The notes beneath the pieces are model-generated. The model ran no database searches and was not told the origin of the DNA. It saw only the letters and a program-made list of their open reading frames with translations. Positions 47,231 through 58,732 of a DNA stretch of 64,000 bases are shown here, one piece after another. Origin of the DNA: Pelobates cultripes (Eukaryota; Chordata; Amphibia; Anura; Pelobatidae); NCBI GenBank assembly GCA_933207985.1, contig OW240913.1:99917126-99981125 (forward strand). The letters are read 5' to 3'. How positions within the stretch are numbered: the first letter of the stretch is position 1; each line of letters starts with the position of its first letter. The translations under genes and the position numbers were made by a program.

Positions 47231-47825
47231 CAATTTTAAGTTAAAAAAAAACATTTTTTAAACTATTTATACAATTTAATTTTGAGAATTACAAAAATAC
47301 AAAAATTGGGTGTTTAGTGAATAACCTGGTCAGACTGTAATTTGCTACAATTCAATATTTAGTGAATTAGTGATCCAGAGGAAGGCGAAAAAACGTGGAT
47401 AATATGTCTAAATAAAAAATTCCTTCCTGACCCCATATTAAGGCGATCGGTTATAAATCTGTCCCTGGATCTGAATTAAATTAATTTTCTATGAATCTTG
47501 CTCATTTACAATTACCGCATACGTTACCATCCTCTTCAGATCCTGTTTAAGTCCATGCAGCAGATTATCCAGAAGGTTTTGGTTTGTTCTGATGAGTTCC
47601 TGTTTACCCTTTAGACCTAGTTCCACACTGATTGGCTTCAGATTGTTCAAGCTCTTGTTACATATTCCCAGCTTATTATGATACATGATGACATCACTTT
47701 TTAGTTGTAACCTTATAAGGAAAATAGGCACATCAAATGTCTTGGGTTTATTTATCCTTAATGGATGTCTATTGCTAAAGATTGTATATAAAAATAAGTC
47801 TGTACAATATTAGTTTTATTGTTTT

Positions 47826-48268
47826 TTTTTGTTTGTTTGTTTGTTTGTTTGTTTTTTAATTCTTTATTTTATCTCACTCCATGAGGAGTAGCATCAAGTT
47901 CACATTTGACATAACAGCACATTGTGTATTAACAAAGAAAACCATATATACTATTATGTCATAGCCATAATATTGTGCTCTTATACAGCAAGGATTAGCG
48001 TGTGTGCTGCCATAGAGGAAGAGTTGGGGTGAGTTATTTTATTTTTAAGGGTGGTATGAGGAGAGGTGTTGTAGTGTATACATGTCGTATGTGAGCCCCC
48101 AGGTTGGAGGTTGAGGGCACGTGAAGATGGTGCCTTAACGTGAGTGGACCTCCCGGGGGGGCCGCGGGGAAGACCTACTATATTGTAGGGTTTGCTAGGA
48201 GTACTTCGTGGTCTGTTATAGGAGGGAGGAGGGGGATAATGTAGTGTCGCTGACAATGTGGTGTTTTG
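47826..48268 (-). mobile_element. Retrocopy inserted in reverse orientation, absent from copy 1
   Basis: About 440 bp not found at the corresponding place in copy 1 (about 10110-10130). Read on the minus strand it ends AAAATAAAGAATTAAAAAAC followed by (CAAA)n, a polyadenylation signal and A-rich tail. The interior has no recognised coding region, so the parent may be a LINE 3' end or a cellular transcript. The insertion lies in a T-rich tract, so its exact target duplication cannot be defined. Confidence 0.65.
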
Positions 48269-48769
48269 TTTTTTTAATTGTAAGATTTTATTTTTATTTT
48301 TAATTAAAACTACTCTAATTATTTTAAATGGTTTGGGAGAGGAGCACTGCTATATGTATTCAAAGACAAATAGCTTTAACAATCCAAACATAAAATATAA
48401 TCATCTATAGTTCATAATGTCTGCCTGATGTGGGACTTCTATAGAGTAAAATCATGTATTTATTAAGATGCCCTATGTGAATCTGCCCTTTACTAATTTT
48501 GATTGACAGCTTATCTAATTCGCAAGACTTTCAGTTGATATGTGAAACAGTATATATTTAATACATAGATGTTCAGCATTACTCACTAAAGCAAAACCCA
48601 TTACACCATTAAAAAACATTGAAAAGCACCCATTACTTGTGTTAAACCTTTTATTACATATATATCAATGATAGACAGGGTGCTAAGATGAAGGTGCCCA
48701 GATTTAGAGTATATTTAAAAACAGCGGTTTGGATTTCTACATTTAATGCTACTTTTCCCCATGCTCCTT

Positions 48770-49150
48770 TTATGTGTATGTGTGTGAATGTAATGGACTA
48801 TACACTCTGTGTGATTGTAATGAACTATACACTCTGTGTGAATGTAGACGGCCTATACACTGTGTGTGAATGTAGATAGACTATGTACTGTCTGTGAATG
48901 TAGATGGATTGTGTACTGTGTATGAATGCAGATGGACTATACACTGTGTATGAATGTAGATAGACTGTGTACTGTCTGTGAATGTAGATGGATTGTGTAC
49001 TGTGTATGAATGTAGATGGACTATACACTGTGTGTGAATGTAGATAGACTGTGTACTGTGTGTGAATGTAGATGGATTGTGTACTGTGTATGAATGTAGA
49101 TGGACTATACACTGTGTGTGAATGTAGATAGACTGTGTACTGTAGATGGA
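48770..49150. repeat. 28-bp minisatellite, copy 2 (long allele)
   Basis: About 13 units of GTGTGAATGTAGATGGA with CTATACACTGT or TTGTGTACTGT. The 195- and 127-codon open frames on the minus strand across it are Tyr/Ser/Thr/His-rich repeat artefacts. Confidence 0.85.
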
Positions 49151-49974
49151 TTGAGTACTGTATGCTATATCTGCCAATTTCCCCAAAACATTTGTCCTTT
49201 TTAACATAATAGGAGTACCTCCCTCTATATGCCCACTTCCCTTGTGTGTCACTTTGTCCCCCATGCTGACAATGTATCTGTGTAATCCCCCTTGTCCTTC
49301 GTGTGTGTCTGCAATCCCTTATGTATCTCTGAAATTTTATGTCACTCATCCATCTTATCGGCTCACCATGTCCCTTATGTATATCTGCACGTCCCCCTAT
49401 CGTCTCTGCCATCCTCCCATCCCCCTCATGTGTTCTTTTTTTTTTTTTTACTACTCTTCACATGTGGATGTAGGGAAACAAAACTTGTGTGGACTGGCTG
49501 ACAATGACATTAGTTAAGGTAAAGATGACTTTGCACACTATGTAAATGCTCTTGCTGCTTCAGTCTCTCTAACTCTGTGCCATGTTTCCTTTCTGACACA
49601 CTCACTACATACACCTTTTCTCTGTCCCAGACTGTGTAACAGGAGCTTCTGTCTGTTACTAAGAAGATTAGGAGAGGAGGGGACAGTTGAGTGCTAGGGG
49701 ACAGTCCTTAGAAAGCGTGTAGCGAGTGCATTATTAGACACATGTATGCCAAGCTCAGGCTGTTGTCTGCATAGTATGCCCTTAGTTGGTCATACTGCAT
49801 GATTGGCAGGCAAACTGACATGCATTCCCACCAGGCTGACCTAGTTCCTCGGGCAGATTTTTTAGGCATGTTTGGCGGTTTTGGTTACGTGATTCACATC
49901 AGTGGCCCACCCTTATACCGCACCCACCGAAATCCTGCTTCACCGGATACTGCTGTTAGGGGGTATGGATTTAC

Positions 49975-51398
49975 TTGAAAAATTAAAGAGAAAGATTATC
50001 ATAGGGTATGTGTTTTCTTGAAGCTATATCCTGTGAGTTTCCCTCCAGCACCACCTCCACCAGATACATGATGATTGGAAGGTGTGACTGTATCATTTTT
50101 TTCCGTCGATACAATTCTATAATTAGGCACATCATAATTGTCAGCGCTAGGCCCGATGGGCTCTTAATCTGGCCCTGCAGGTTGTGGTTCTAAATATAGA
50201 GAGAAGTGGGGTGGATATATTAATACCTGCAAAGAAAAAAAATCATACTACAATCAGATGTCTTCTTTCTTCTAAACCTTATTTTTCAACCTCCCAAAAA
50301 AGCCCCCCCAAAAATCCATAATAATACAATGCAGAATATTTTCCCACTTCATAGGCTTATAAAGTGGGAAAATGTCTTTCCACTCTCTGATAGGTTGGCT
50401 AACAAATTTTCCCAGTTGCTAGTTTTTGATGCTCATTAGTAGATATGCCCCATCTGCAAACCTCTCCTATAGAATATGAGATTCATACTGACACCTCCAT
50501 GTGTACATTTGAATGTGGTGGCTAGTTAGCAAGCGCTGGCCAGCAGTCACATTGTTAACTCACACGAGTTATTTAATTATTTGCTCGCTGGCTACTAGTG
50601 GGCCGGAGAGAGTAATGGTCTTCGGACATTTAGTAAATAAACTAAACTTTATTTGGCCGAACCAAATGAAAAACTAAAAGGAAAAACAAACACCAACAGA
50701 ATAAATAAAAAGAAGCGAAAATTCATTCTGTACACATTAGATTTCTCTTATGTTGGAGTGCTACATTGCTTCAATGTAATGTATTGCACTATGCTTATTA
50801 AAATTATACTGAAAATATATATTGTTTGGAAGAGATGATGAAATACAGTTTACGCAAAATAGTAACTGGAGTTAATCAACATTTTGTATCAACTCATCTT
50901 CGCGGTGTCCGAGCATTCATCATGGAACCATACCAATTTGACAGCATATCTCGGAATGCTGATGATAAATTTGTGTCAGAATATAGGAAGTCAGGCATTA
51001 CATCCAAATGGGACATGGCGATTTCAAATAATGTGAAAACAGAAAAGAAATATTGAAAACACTGTTATTCCCATTTAGAGAATTATGATATCCAATATCA
51101 TCTTTTGAGATGTTGATGGATGATTGGCTGCCTGTCACATAATATATATAGTGAATAAACACGATAAAAGAAACAAATAAACTTGTCTTGCTGAGATTCA
51201 TTTTCTCATACAATCCATCTATCCATTGAAGGTTTTATATAGCACATGAGCAGGGCAGGCCACTGGTGTATCCATGACTAGTTATTGTTCACCCCTCCTT
51301 CCCAAACTGAGAGCACAGAGAAGCATTGATTAGACTCACTGATCTACAGAACACAATGTAGGAATTGCAGGTGTGGGATTAATAAAAGGATGTCTCAC
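49975..51398. other. Serpin intron, 5' part, with a hAT fragment
   Basis: No coding sequence recognised. It includes the hAT fragment at 50079-50177. A 76-codon open frame at 50826-51056 on the plus strand shows no domain. Confidence 0.45.
50079..50177. mobile_element. Solo right end of the 57-kb-type hAT element
   Basis: Matches the right ~100 bp of the element at 57207-57536 (TAATTAGGC, CACATCATAA, GGGCTCTTAATCTGGCCCTG-like terminus). The left part is missing and no matching 8-bp duplication of the following CAGGTTGT was found. Confidence 0.6.
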
Positions 51399-51692
51399 TT
51401 TCTTGATTTCCCTTCTGTTTTAAAGCTCTCTTTATCTGATGTCGAGTTGCACCACTTGCTCCCAGCCTTATCATTCCAAGAATCAAAGAAACGCCAAGTG
51501 GGGAAAAAATAATGTTCTCTCTCTCGTGTCAGCTAATTGAATTGTTCAGATCCATAGTAAATGCCATAATAGCATCACCCAAAGGGCTCAATAAGCAGGA
51601 AGTTATACTAACTAAAGCACGGGCAACAGCAAGCAAGACTATGAAGGGTCTCATCATTGTAACACAATCTTTAAGTAATACTCTTCTGGGTT
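51399..51692 (-). pseudogene. SERPINI2: SERPINI2-like first coding exon with in-frame TGA
   Basis: Serpins are secreted protease inhibitors or relatives; pancpin is a clade I member. On the minus strand an exon starts after TTCCATTTCAG (51693 upward). ATG codons lie at 51655-51657 and 51652-51654, and a hydrophobic signal-like stretch follows (MMRPFIVLLAVARALVSI). After AFTMDLNNSIS an in-frame TGA (51529-51531) interrupts the frame. The same frame resumes as HERENIIFSPLGVSLILGMI and RLGASGATRHQIKRALKQ, clearly the helix A-C region of a serpin (human pancpin: DNIIFSPLGITLVLEM). The donor GTGAGA follows 51399 in phase 1, matching the exon at 39361-39561. The codon position suggests an Arg CGA changed to TGA, a CpG-type transition. 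The exon is otherwise undamaged. An assembly error or population variant cannot be excluded. Confidence 0.8.
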
Positions 51693-54061
51693 CTGAAATG
51701 GAAATCAAACAAAACAAACTAAAGACATTAAAGGAAAGTCATTTTACTTCACTGTCCCATTGCCCTAGTATAATACAGAAAATGGTGTTCAGAATTACCT
51801 GGTTTGTTGGAGAAATCAAGGTGAAAACAATGTATTAACTACGTTCTAATATTGTAACGAGTGTTAAAAACACATTGGTTGCATACACCTTTGCTGGTAT
51901 TTTAATAGTTAATTGTCTTCTCGATCTTTGCTGCCAGGAATCGTTTACCATCTTTCACCATCTTTCTTTGCATTTTGTTCAAACATTTTTCACATCTCAA
52001 TCAAATCTGCAGGCAATTGTAGCTGTTTCTTACTTCACTACAGACATATATTGTATGTACTGCAATGGTTTAAAATGAGATTTATGGACAAAAACAAATA
52101 TTTTATATTTATATCATCTAAATAGAATATATATTTAATATCAACTCATTAAATATATACCTAGTGAAACACAATTGAATGATACATTTCAAAAAGAAAT
52201 ATATTTTGCGCTTTTTGATTTTAGTATTTTTTTATGCACATGTTATAATTTGTCACCCTGAAATGTACCATAAATGAATTTGCAGGCAGAGAATATGACA
52301 GATGAATGATTACTTTCTGAATGCCAGATTATGATGGCTCATGTTGTAATCATGAAACACTGGAGGAGACATGTCATTGTGCTGTGACCTGAATACTGGT
52401 GCAATATTTCAAAAGTAGGGCAATCACCATGGAAACCATTAGAATCAGCAGACATATTCTATTGGTGATTACTGCACTTGCAGAACTTTGCACCACTTTT
52501 CAGAACATGACACTTTGAAAAATCACCTCTGCTGTCTGAATGGCGCATCACCAAAAATGGATCTCACAATTCTTTTGCATAACTAATACCTTGAGAATTA
52601 GGGGCTGGTATAATAATAATATTAATGTAATGATCCAGTTATCTCTCATAGTTGTAGTAGTGAATGTGATGCTATAAAAGAGAGAAGGAACTACCTGTTG
52701 GCAGGCACTGATTTGTGAAATGTGTAGGGCTGTGCATCATCCAAAAAAAAAACACAACAGGGATCAACTACATGATGAGCCAAAAGTCAGGACTGGACTC
52801 TTGTTATCTCACACCACACATAAGCCCCAAGTTAAGGTTTTTTAATCTTTTTTTAATGCATTTGAAGTTGGCTATTCACACACCTGGGCTCTTGTTCTCT
52901 ACCTGCCTTCTACATTTCCCATAACCCTGAAACAAAGCACAAAATTATTGAGCTAGTTGAGGATCTCTGTACTGTTGGGGATAGTTAAGGAGGGTATTAA
53001 CCCTTGAATGTGTTAAAAATGGGAAGACGTGGATGTGTTCTTAATACAGTCACAGGCCTAATAAAATCTAGGCTGGTTGATATGTAAGAGAGAGCACAGT
53101 TTGTTATTCTCTTTCAAGTACATCTGAGGGTTCTGCCTTTTTTGAAAAATCTTGGAGCTGAAAATTCCTTCTAACATTACCTATATTTCAGTATTTCCTA
53201 TGTTGTTTCATAGTGCATTATCTCACTATTTTTTTTTTACATTGTCTGTGCATACTTTGAACACAGTGGGAGAGTGGTAAAATGCACAAATTGTTGCTGC
53301 AGCAATATTGAGTGTTTTCAAGCATCCCAGCTCATTTTTTGTTAACCTCATATTGACAACATTTCGGACAAATCAACTGAAATCATGAATGCTTTAAATA
53401 ATGATCTACCATGAACAACTTAAACAGTAAACACATGCTATGGTGTGAATGTCAAAAGTGCCGTACATTGTGGTATAAGCACAACATGCAGCAATTCCTG
53501 TGGTTACGAGATGGGGGGAACTCACAGTATAAAGCAGAAAGGGAATATATTTAACTAATTACATAGTTCCGGTTAAGTATCGTATTAGGAAAATTTAGCA
53601 GTAGCAGGTGTTTACTGCTAGTAGTTGCATTGCTACTCCCTTCTCGTCCCTCCTTTTTCAGCATATATTTGGCATGCTAATGATACTTGATGATGATTGG
53701 TGCAATATTCTTTTTCAAACACATAAATAATGGTACTGTATGACTATAGCTGGAATTAGATTGCTCATTAGTATACATTGTTTTTGATTCGTAACATAGA
53801 ATAAGAAATATTTTCATTCCTAGCTGTTGCTCTTTGCTGCACTACCACCTCAGTTTAAAGGGTTAATCCAAGCATCGTGAACACTTCAGTGATTTGAAAT
53901 GGTCATGGTGCCTGGAGTCTTTATGTGCAGCGTTTCTCTATGAAATGCTGTACAAACAGAGTTTAACCCCTCTGCTGTCAGAGGTGTACTTTTATTGCAC
54001 AGACTGTCAGCCATTGTATGAGAGTGGTTAGCTGATGCTGTAAGCCAGTGGTGTAAGCCAG

Positions 54062-54158
54062 ATGTTGCAGAACTCCCGTGATGCTTTGCATGCCTTTAAA
54101 ATGTTTTAGAATGAAAAGCATCATGGAAGCTGTAGTTCTACAACATGTGGGGATCTAA
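54062..54158. mobile_element. Foldback MITE of the CATGATGC type
   Basis: Arms GATGTTGCAGAACTCCCGTG and, reversed, CATGTTGTAGAACTACAGCT, with inner AAAGCATCATGG. Same general hairpin class as 34132-34270. Confidence 0.6.
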
Positions 54159-56012
54159 TTTTTCGGTACTCCTGCTCTAAGCCAAAGCCGGAAGCATACC
54201 ACTAGACCACTAGTGAGCTTTGAAGCCCCATGTGGACTTAGGTAGTTGCTAAATGTTGCCCCATTACCGTTGAACCGGATTAGGCTGAATTACTATCAGT
54301 TTAATTATTATTATAACATAATGATTTTCAGGGAAATAATAAATCATGGTGCCTACTGTTGCCATTGGAATAAAATGTCTACCAGCATAGCTTGGCTATG
54401 TAGCGGGCTAACCTCAGTAAGCTTACTTTAGTTGTTTTATAACTTTTAGCTAGTGTCATCTAACAAAACAACTAAAGTGATCTGGTAATAAAATATTCAG
54501 AATGTTATTGTTAACATTTTCTAGCGATAACACACATGGAGTCATGTAGCAAGAAAGCATTTGCAGTGTTATTTACTTTACGCAGAATTTTTTTGAGAAA
54601 TTACAGTAAATAGCTCATTTTAGTTTAAAATAATCTAGTGGTAAAATGATTTCTCCAAATCAGGTTATGGTCTCAAATGATTTCCTATTAAATTCCCCAT
54701 AAAGAAAGTTTTAACAAGTAACACAGATAATATTATCTAATGGTAAACACCCAGTATTTTTTTTATGTAAAAACACCCTTTGTGAGTAAATAAATAGGAA
54801 ACCACCTATCCTGATCTAACAATAGTTTTATTATGTTGTGATGTGTTTTCTACGTCAGCCTAACTCAGTTATTTCACCCAACATTGTTTAAGTTAGTTGT
54901 AAACGCAGTGAAGCTGAACACTTAATGAACAGACCATTTAATTTTAATTACAATTTAACCACTAGGTGGAGCCCAAAGGTGAACCTTGTCACATTACCAT
55001 TAAATATCCATAGATTTAAAGTGAGCATTGTTAAGTGAATTAAAAATGTAGGCTGAAATAGCCAAACTGGAAGAATTCTCCAAGTCAGCTTGCATGCCAA
55101 TTTGACTACGTTTGCCTCTAATTTGAAATTCACTTTAAATTCCCACCAATATGTGTAATTTCTGTAAGCAGAAGTGTGATTAGGTTTAATTTCTTCTACA
55201 AAAATTAAACTGCTGCAGCTCAGTAGAAAGGAAATTTTGTTTCCTGTATTGACATATTTTACTTTGAAAAAACTGATTCATTTTAATTAGGAACATGTAG
55301 AAATTTTACATTGTAAAATGGAACGGACACTTATTTAATATTCTTTACTTACTCACAATATGTATTTCTGAGGTGTTAAAATAAAATGACATTAATGACT
55401 TTCCCGACACCTCTTTATCCTCCATCTTAGCTTCATGACAGACTTACTAGTAGTCAGCATGCATAGAGAAACAGGGAAATGAACAGGAAAAATGAAAGAG
55501 AAAAAAAGCATTTATAAAATATCAACTGGTCAGGAGACCTTCTACCCATCTGAAAGACTAGATTATTGCACGTCTATACAGACATTTGATGGACTATAAA
55601 AACTCTCCAATAGTTTCTAAATACCCAAAAGAGAAGGTTGAACATTCCACTCGCAGAGAGATGTATCAAGTGGAAAATAGTTTTAGAGTAAATTGCCAAA
55701 CCATGTCCTCCCCATTTTATCACTACGATACATCTCAATAAAAATGGCACACCCTTTTTTTCTGGGCTACCAATGGCTACCCAAACAAAACAAAAAAAAT
55801 ACATGAAGCAAATTCAAGCTGTTTTTGAGCTACAACTCATGTAACATTTGCAGTTCTGTTATAATATTTGTATCTCAAGGGACATAGAAAATAAGAATGC
55901 CATTAAATAAAACACAAAGTAATGATTTGTAAATTCCATATATATTATTATTATTATTATTATTAATGCGAGTTAAAAAGCTTCACAGTAAATACAGTAT
56001 TTTGTAAGATTT

Positions 56013-56024
56013 TTTATTTTTATT
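56013..56024 (-). promoter_or_regulatory. Candidate polyadenylation signals of the WDR49-like gene
   Basis: On the minus strand AATAAA occurs at 56019-56024 and again at 56013-56018, starting 12 nt after the TAA of the last exon. If used, the 3' UTR would be only a few tens of bases. The A/T richness makes chance occurrence possible. Confidence 0.4.
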
Positions 56025-56035
56025 TAATGTGAATG

Positions 56036-56181
56036 TTATTTTTCCTTTGGCCTTGCTGTTTTGTTGTTTCTTTTACGCCTTGCGTCTTGGTGCATCTTCT
56101 CTTTGAGCTGTTTGGCTGCTCGTTCTCTTTCTAGAATTTCTCTTGGGAAGAGACTTCCCTCATCAAACACCGCTTTCAAAG
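56036..56181 (-). CDS. WDR49: Terminal exon of a WDR49-like gene
   Basis: On the minus strand, after ATTACATTTGTAG, a 146-nt exon in phase 1 encodes 47 residues and TAA (56036-56038): LKAVFDEGSLFPREIL, then LERERAAKQLKEKMHQ and DARRKRNNKTARPKEK. The strongly charged helical tail is typical of a C-terminus and quite unlike the AT-rich surroundings. It joins in phase with the donor at 60765. WDR49 is a WD-repeat protein thought to be ciliary. The name rests on position: in human, WDR49 lies immediately upstream of SERPINI2 on the same strand, as here. I did not recognise the sequence directly, so another gene remains possible. Confidence 0.55.
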
Positions 56182-57085
56182 CTACAAATGTAATAGAATC
56201 AAATCTGCATTATTTATATTCCTGGCAAGCACCTAGTGAGCCTGAATTAGTATCAGAGATTGCTAAACTGTCCCAATTGTATTTTATGATCCTATCTGCC
56301 ATCTCTGCAACAAGAGGACTTCTAAAAAAAAAAAGACAAAGAACATACACTATATACATAATGGCTGTTTTAACCCCTTGTGTAAGAGTAATAATATTTT
56401 AATATTCTAACATGCATCTTGATTCATCCTTAGTATGCACAACTATTTATATTAAAAAAAGAATCATAGTTAATTCCAGAGATCACACTCCATGTTAAAA
56501 AAAAAAAAAAAAAACTTGGTACATGGCTTCTTTTAAACTTCACTGTTGTTCCACATAAGCATTAGGGCTGCCAGTCACTAAATTATTCAGTTCCCCTACG
56601 TAAAAATTTCCATTGCAGAATTATCCCGATACTACTACTGAGCTAAACAAGTGTCGTGCTGTTTTGAAATCTGTTTTAAAATGGGGAATCAAACAAATCT
56701 GAGTTCTACATAATGACTGTAACACCGGCACTGCGTGGGTATGAAAACACTCTAAATATTTAAAGAGCTGTGTATTTGAAATGATGATATTGGCTGTCAC
56801 TGTGGTCTCATTGTTGTGTTTAAACAGTAATAAGAAAATCATCCTTTTGAATGCTGCTCTTTCACACACCAGCTAGAGAGCGTCATATACTCTGTTCAAT
56901 ATTTCATAAGGCAGTCTTCTTCCAATTATTCTCACATGCTACATCAAAAGTTGTGTCCTCAAATGATACCGTTATATGTCTCACCCTGCAACACAGTGCT
57001 CCTGTATATTAATAACTGCATGGAAAGCCAACCCAGCAGAAGTGGTTGAGAGGATTACAAAATTAAAAAAAGTAATAAAAGGTGC
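56182..57085. other. Intron of the WDR49-like gene
   Basis: No coding sequence or complete repeat recognised. An A-run lies at about 56497-56514. Confidence 0.5.
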
Positions 57086-57206
57086 TTAAAGGAACACTGT
57101 ACTGTCTAACTAAAACATAAAATAAAATACAAATAACTGCTTAGAATATATAATGAAAACATATATGTATTTAATTTTTTTTTTTTTTTTTAATTAGGGG
57201 TATATG

Positions 57207-57536
57207 CAGGGCCGGATTAACATAGGGGCTAATGGAGCTGCAGCTCCAGGCCCAGGCCCAGGCCCAGGCCCAGGCCCAGGCCCATGGAATAGTCCATTTA
57301 AAAAATATATATATATAATTTTTTAATTTTTTTTTTTACACACACTACTCTTAGGTTTGCCACCTGACTGGCATTTTAAGGCACAGCCGGTATTTGAGGC
57401 TGCCTGGCCGTGCTGGTATTGCAGTATGACGCTTGAGGAGTATGACTGTTTTAGTGTTTTTGGTCGATAAGATTCTGTAATTAGGCCACATCATAACTGT
57501 CAGCACCAGGCCCACCAGGCTCTTAATCTGGCCCTG
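57207..57536. mobile_element. 330-bp hAT-type MITE with 8-bp TSD
   Basis: Ends CAGGGCCGGATTAACA and, reversed, CAGGGCCAGATTAAGAG, flanked by perfect GGTATATG duplications at 57199-57206 and 57537-57544. It carries about five tandem GGCCCA hexamers near 57246-57284. Same terminal family type as 4532-6462; its right half recurs at 50079-50177. Confidence 0.85.
57246..57284. repeat. (GGCCCA)n hexamer repeat
   Basis: Short perfect run of the hexamer inside the hAT MITE. Confidence 0.9.
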
Positions 57537-57787
57537 GGTATATGTAAAAACCACTACCAAAATCTCTGTCTGAAGCCTTTGCAAGCCCTCATGTTTCAAT
57601 TACAGACTTCTCAATGCAGCTCACTGAAATGTCTTTGCAATCTTGCGTGTTGCTCCACTGAGCTAAATAACCAGGAAGTTACAGGACTGGTTCTCTGATT
57701 AACAGCCAGGGAGGTGTACGCGTAATTTCTAATTGAAGCATAGGACACGGCTGAAGTGCTTTAGGGGTCAGAAATGTCCCTGTAAAA

Positions 57788-58732
57788 TACATATGGTGTT
57801 TTCTTAAATGGGAAAACTGGGGCAATAATCTTATTCTGTATAGGAATATAATGGCAGGAATATTAGCAAGTTTTGCGCATACACATGTTGGGGTTTACTC
57901 ACTAAACAGAGCATTGAGGTAAATTGAAAATTGTATTGCAAAAAGGGTATTTTGGAAAACACCGCCCGACATATAGTCACAAGTTTACTTTGGCCTAACC
58001 TTTTGCAGTTCTGTTTTCAGTTCTCTTAAAAAACTTTTTATGAATAAACGCCAATATGATCTCTGTGATTACAATCAGGGGTCTTTCCCTCCAAGCTCTT
58101 CTGGATGTTTGAATTTTGTATAACAGTGTGTCTATAATACTAACTTGTCCTTAAGTAATTCAAGTGCACTTTCAAAAAAAATAAAAAAATATTTGAGTAA
58201 TAGAAAAGATTGCTATAAGGAAGTAAACAATAAAATATGTGTGTATTTATTTGTAGATTAATCTTTGATGATTGTCTGATTATTTAGGTACAGACAATGC
58301 TCATTTAGGCATTCCAGCATACCCGACGCATTGTCAAGGAAGTGCTTATTTATGGATGCTGTGCCTTCAGCCAATTTGATTCATGTACATTAGGAATCTT
58401 GACACTCTTACAATAAATGAAACTCACTATGTATATTACACAAGTATATTAGAGGACTGCAACATTCGAGAATTGTTTGTGCTGGAGGGCATAGAGTAGC
58501 ACATGACAGCTTGCTTTATTTTTTTTAATGTAGGGAGTTCAATATTGCCCATCCCTCAACATTTCAAATGGACAAAGAGGGACACTATCATTTTAGAAAT
58601 GTGAGAGAAGATGTGGCCAGGGGCAGGTCCGTTGAGAAATTTTAGGTGACTTAATAATAATAATTTATGCAACTAAAATGTAATTGAGAACAAGAAAAAT
58701 GCATTTTACTAACACAATCTGATTTCTGTAAG
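57788..58732. other. Intron of the WDR49-like gene
   Basis: AT-rich, with no recognised coding segment. A stretch at about 58535-58640 (CTCAACATTTCAAATGGACA, AGAGGGACACTATC) resembles an interspersed repeat fragment. Confidence 0.45.

Larger units (their letters stand above)
44650..49974 (+). repeat. Large duplicated unit, copy 2
   Basis: Collinear with 2965-11600 and in the same orientation, 41.7 kb apart. It lacks the two large insertions of copy 1 but has its own retroposon insertions at 46617-46831 and about 47826-48268. The 35-bp and 28-bp minisatellites are longer here; the (AT)n tract is shorter. No coding content in the core. It lies inside the large intron of the serpin gene. Confidence 0.8.
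51693..56035. other. Spacer between the serpin exon and the WDR49-like gene
   Basis: The serpin's 5' UTR exon and promoter should lie here but could not be placed. Content: AT-rich unique sequence; a T2-like left end near 53858 (TTAAAGGGTTAATCC); and a hairpin MITE at about 54062-54158 (GATGTTGCAGAACTCCCGTG against the reversed CATGTTGTAGAACTACAGC, with AAAGCATCATGG). No convincing coding sequence. Confidence 0.5.
57086..57787. mobile_element. T2-type MITE split by a hAT element
   Basis: The left end TTAAAGGAACACTGTACTG lies at 57086. The right end is near 57780 (AATGTCCCTGTAAAA), where the expected CCCTTTAA appears mutated. The interior is interrupted by the hAT element at 57207-57536; without it the T2 element would be about 365 bp. 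Confidence 0.6.

Noticed and set aside
48825..49412. 195-codon open frame on the minus strand
   Set aside because: Runs through the 28-bp minisatellite; peptide is a simple periodic Tyr/Ser/Thr/His sequence.
49975..50177. Complete hAT element next to copy 2
   Set aside because: Only the right ~100 bp matches; no left terminus or matching 8-bp duplication was found.
51512..51838. 108-codon open frame on the plus strand
   Set aside because: Antisense shadow of the serpin exon on the minus strand.
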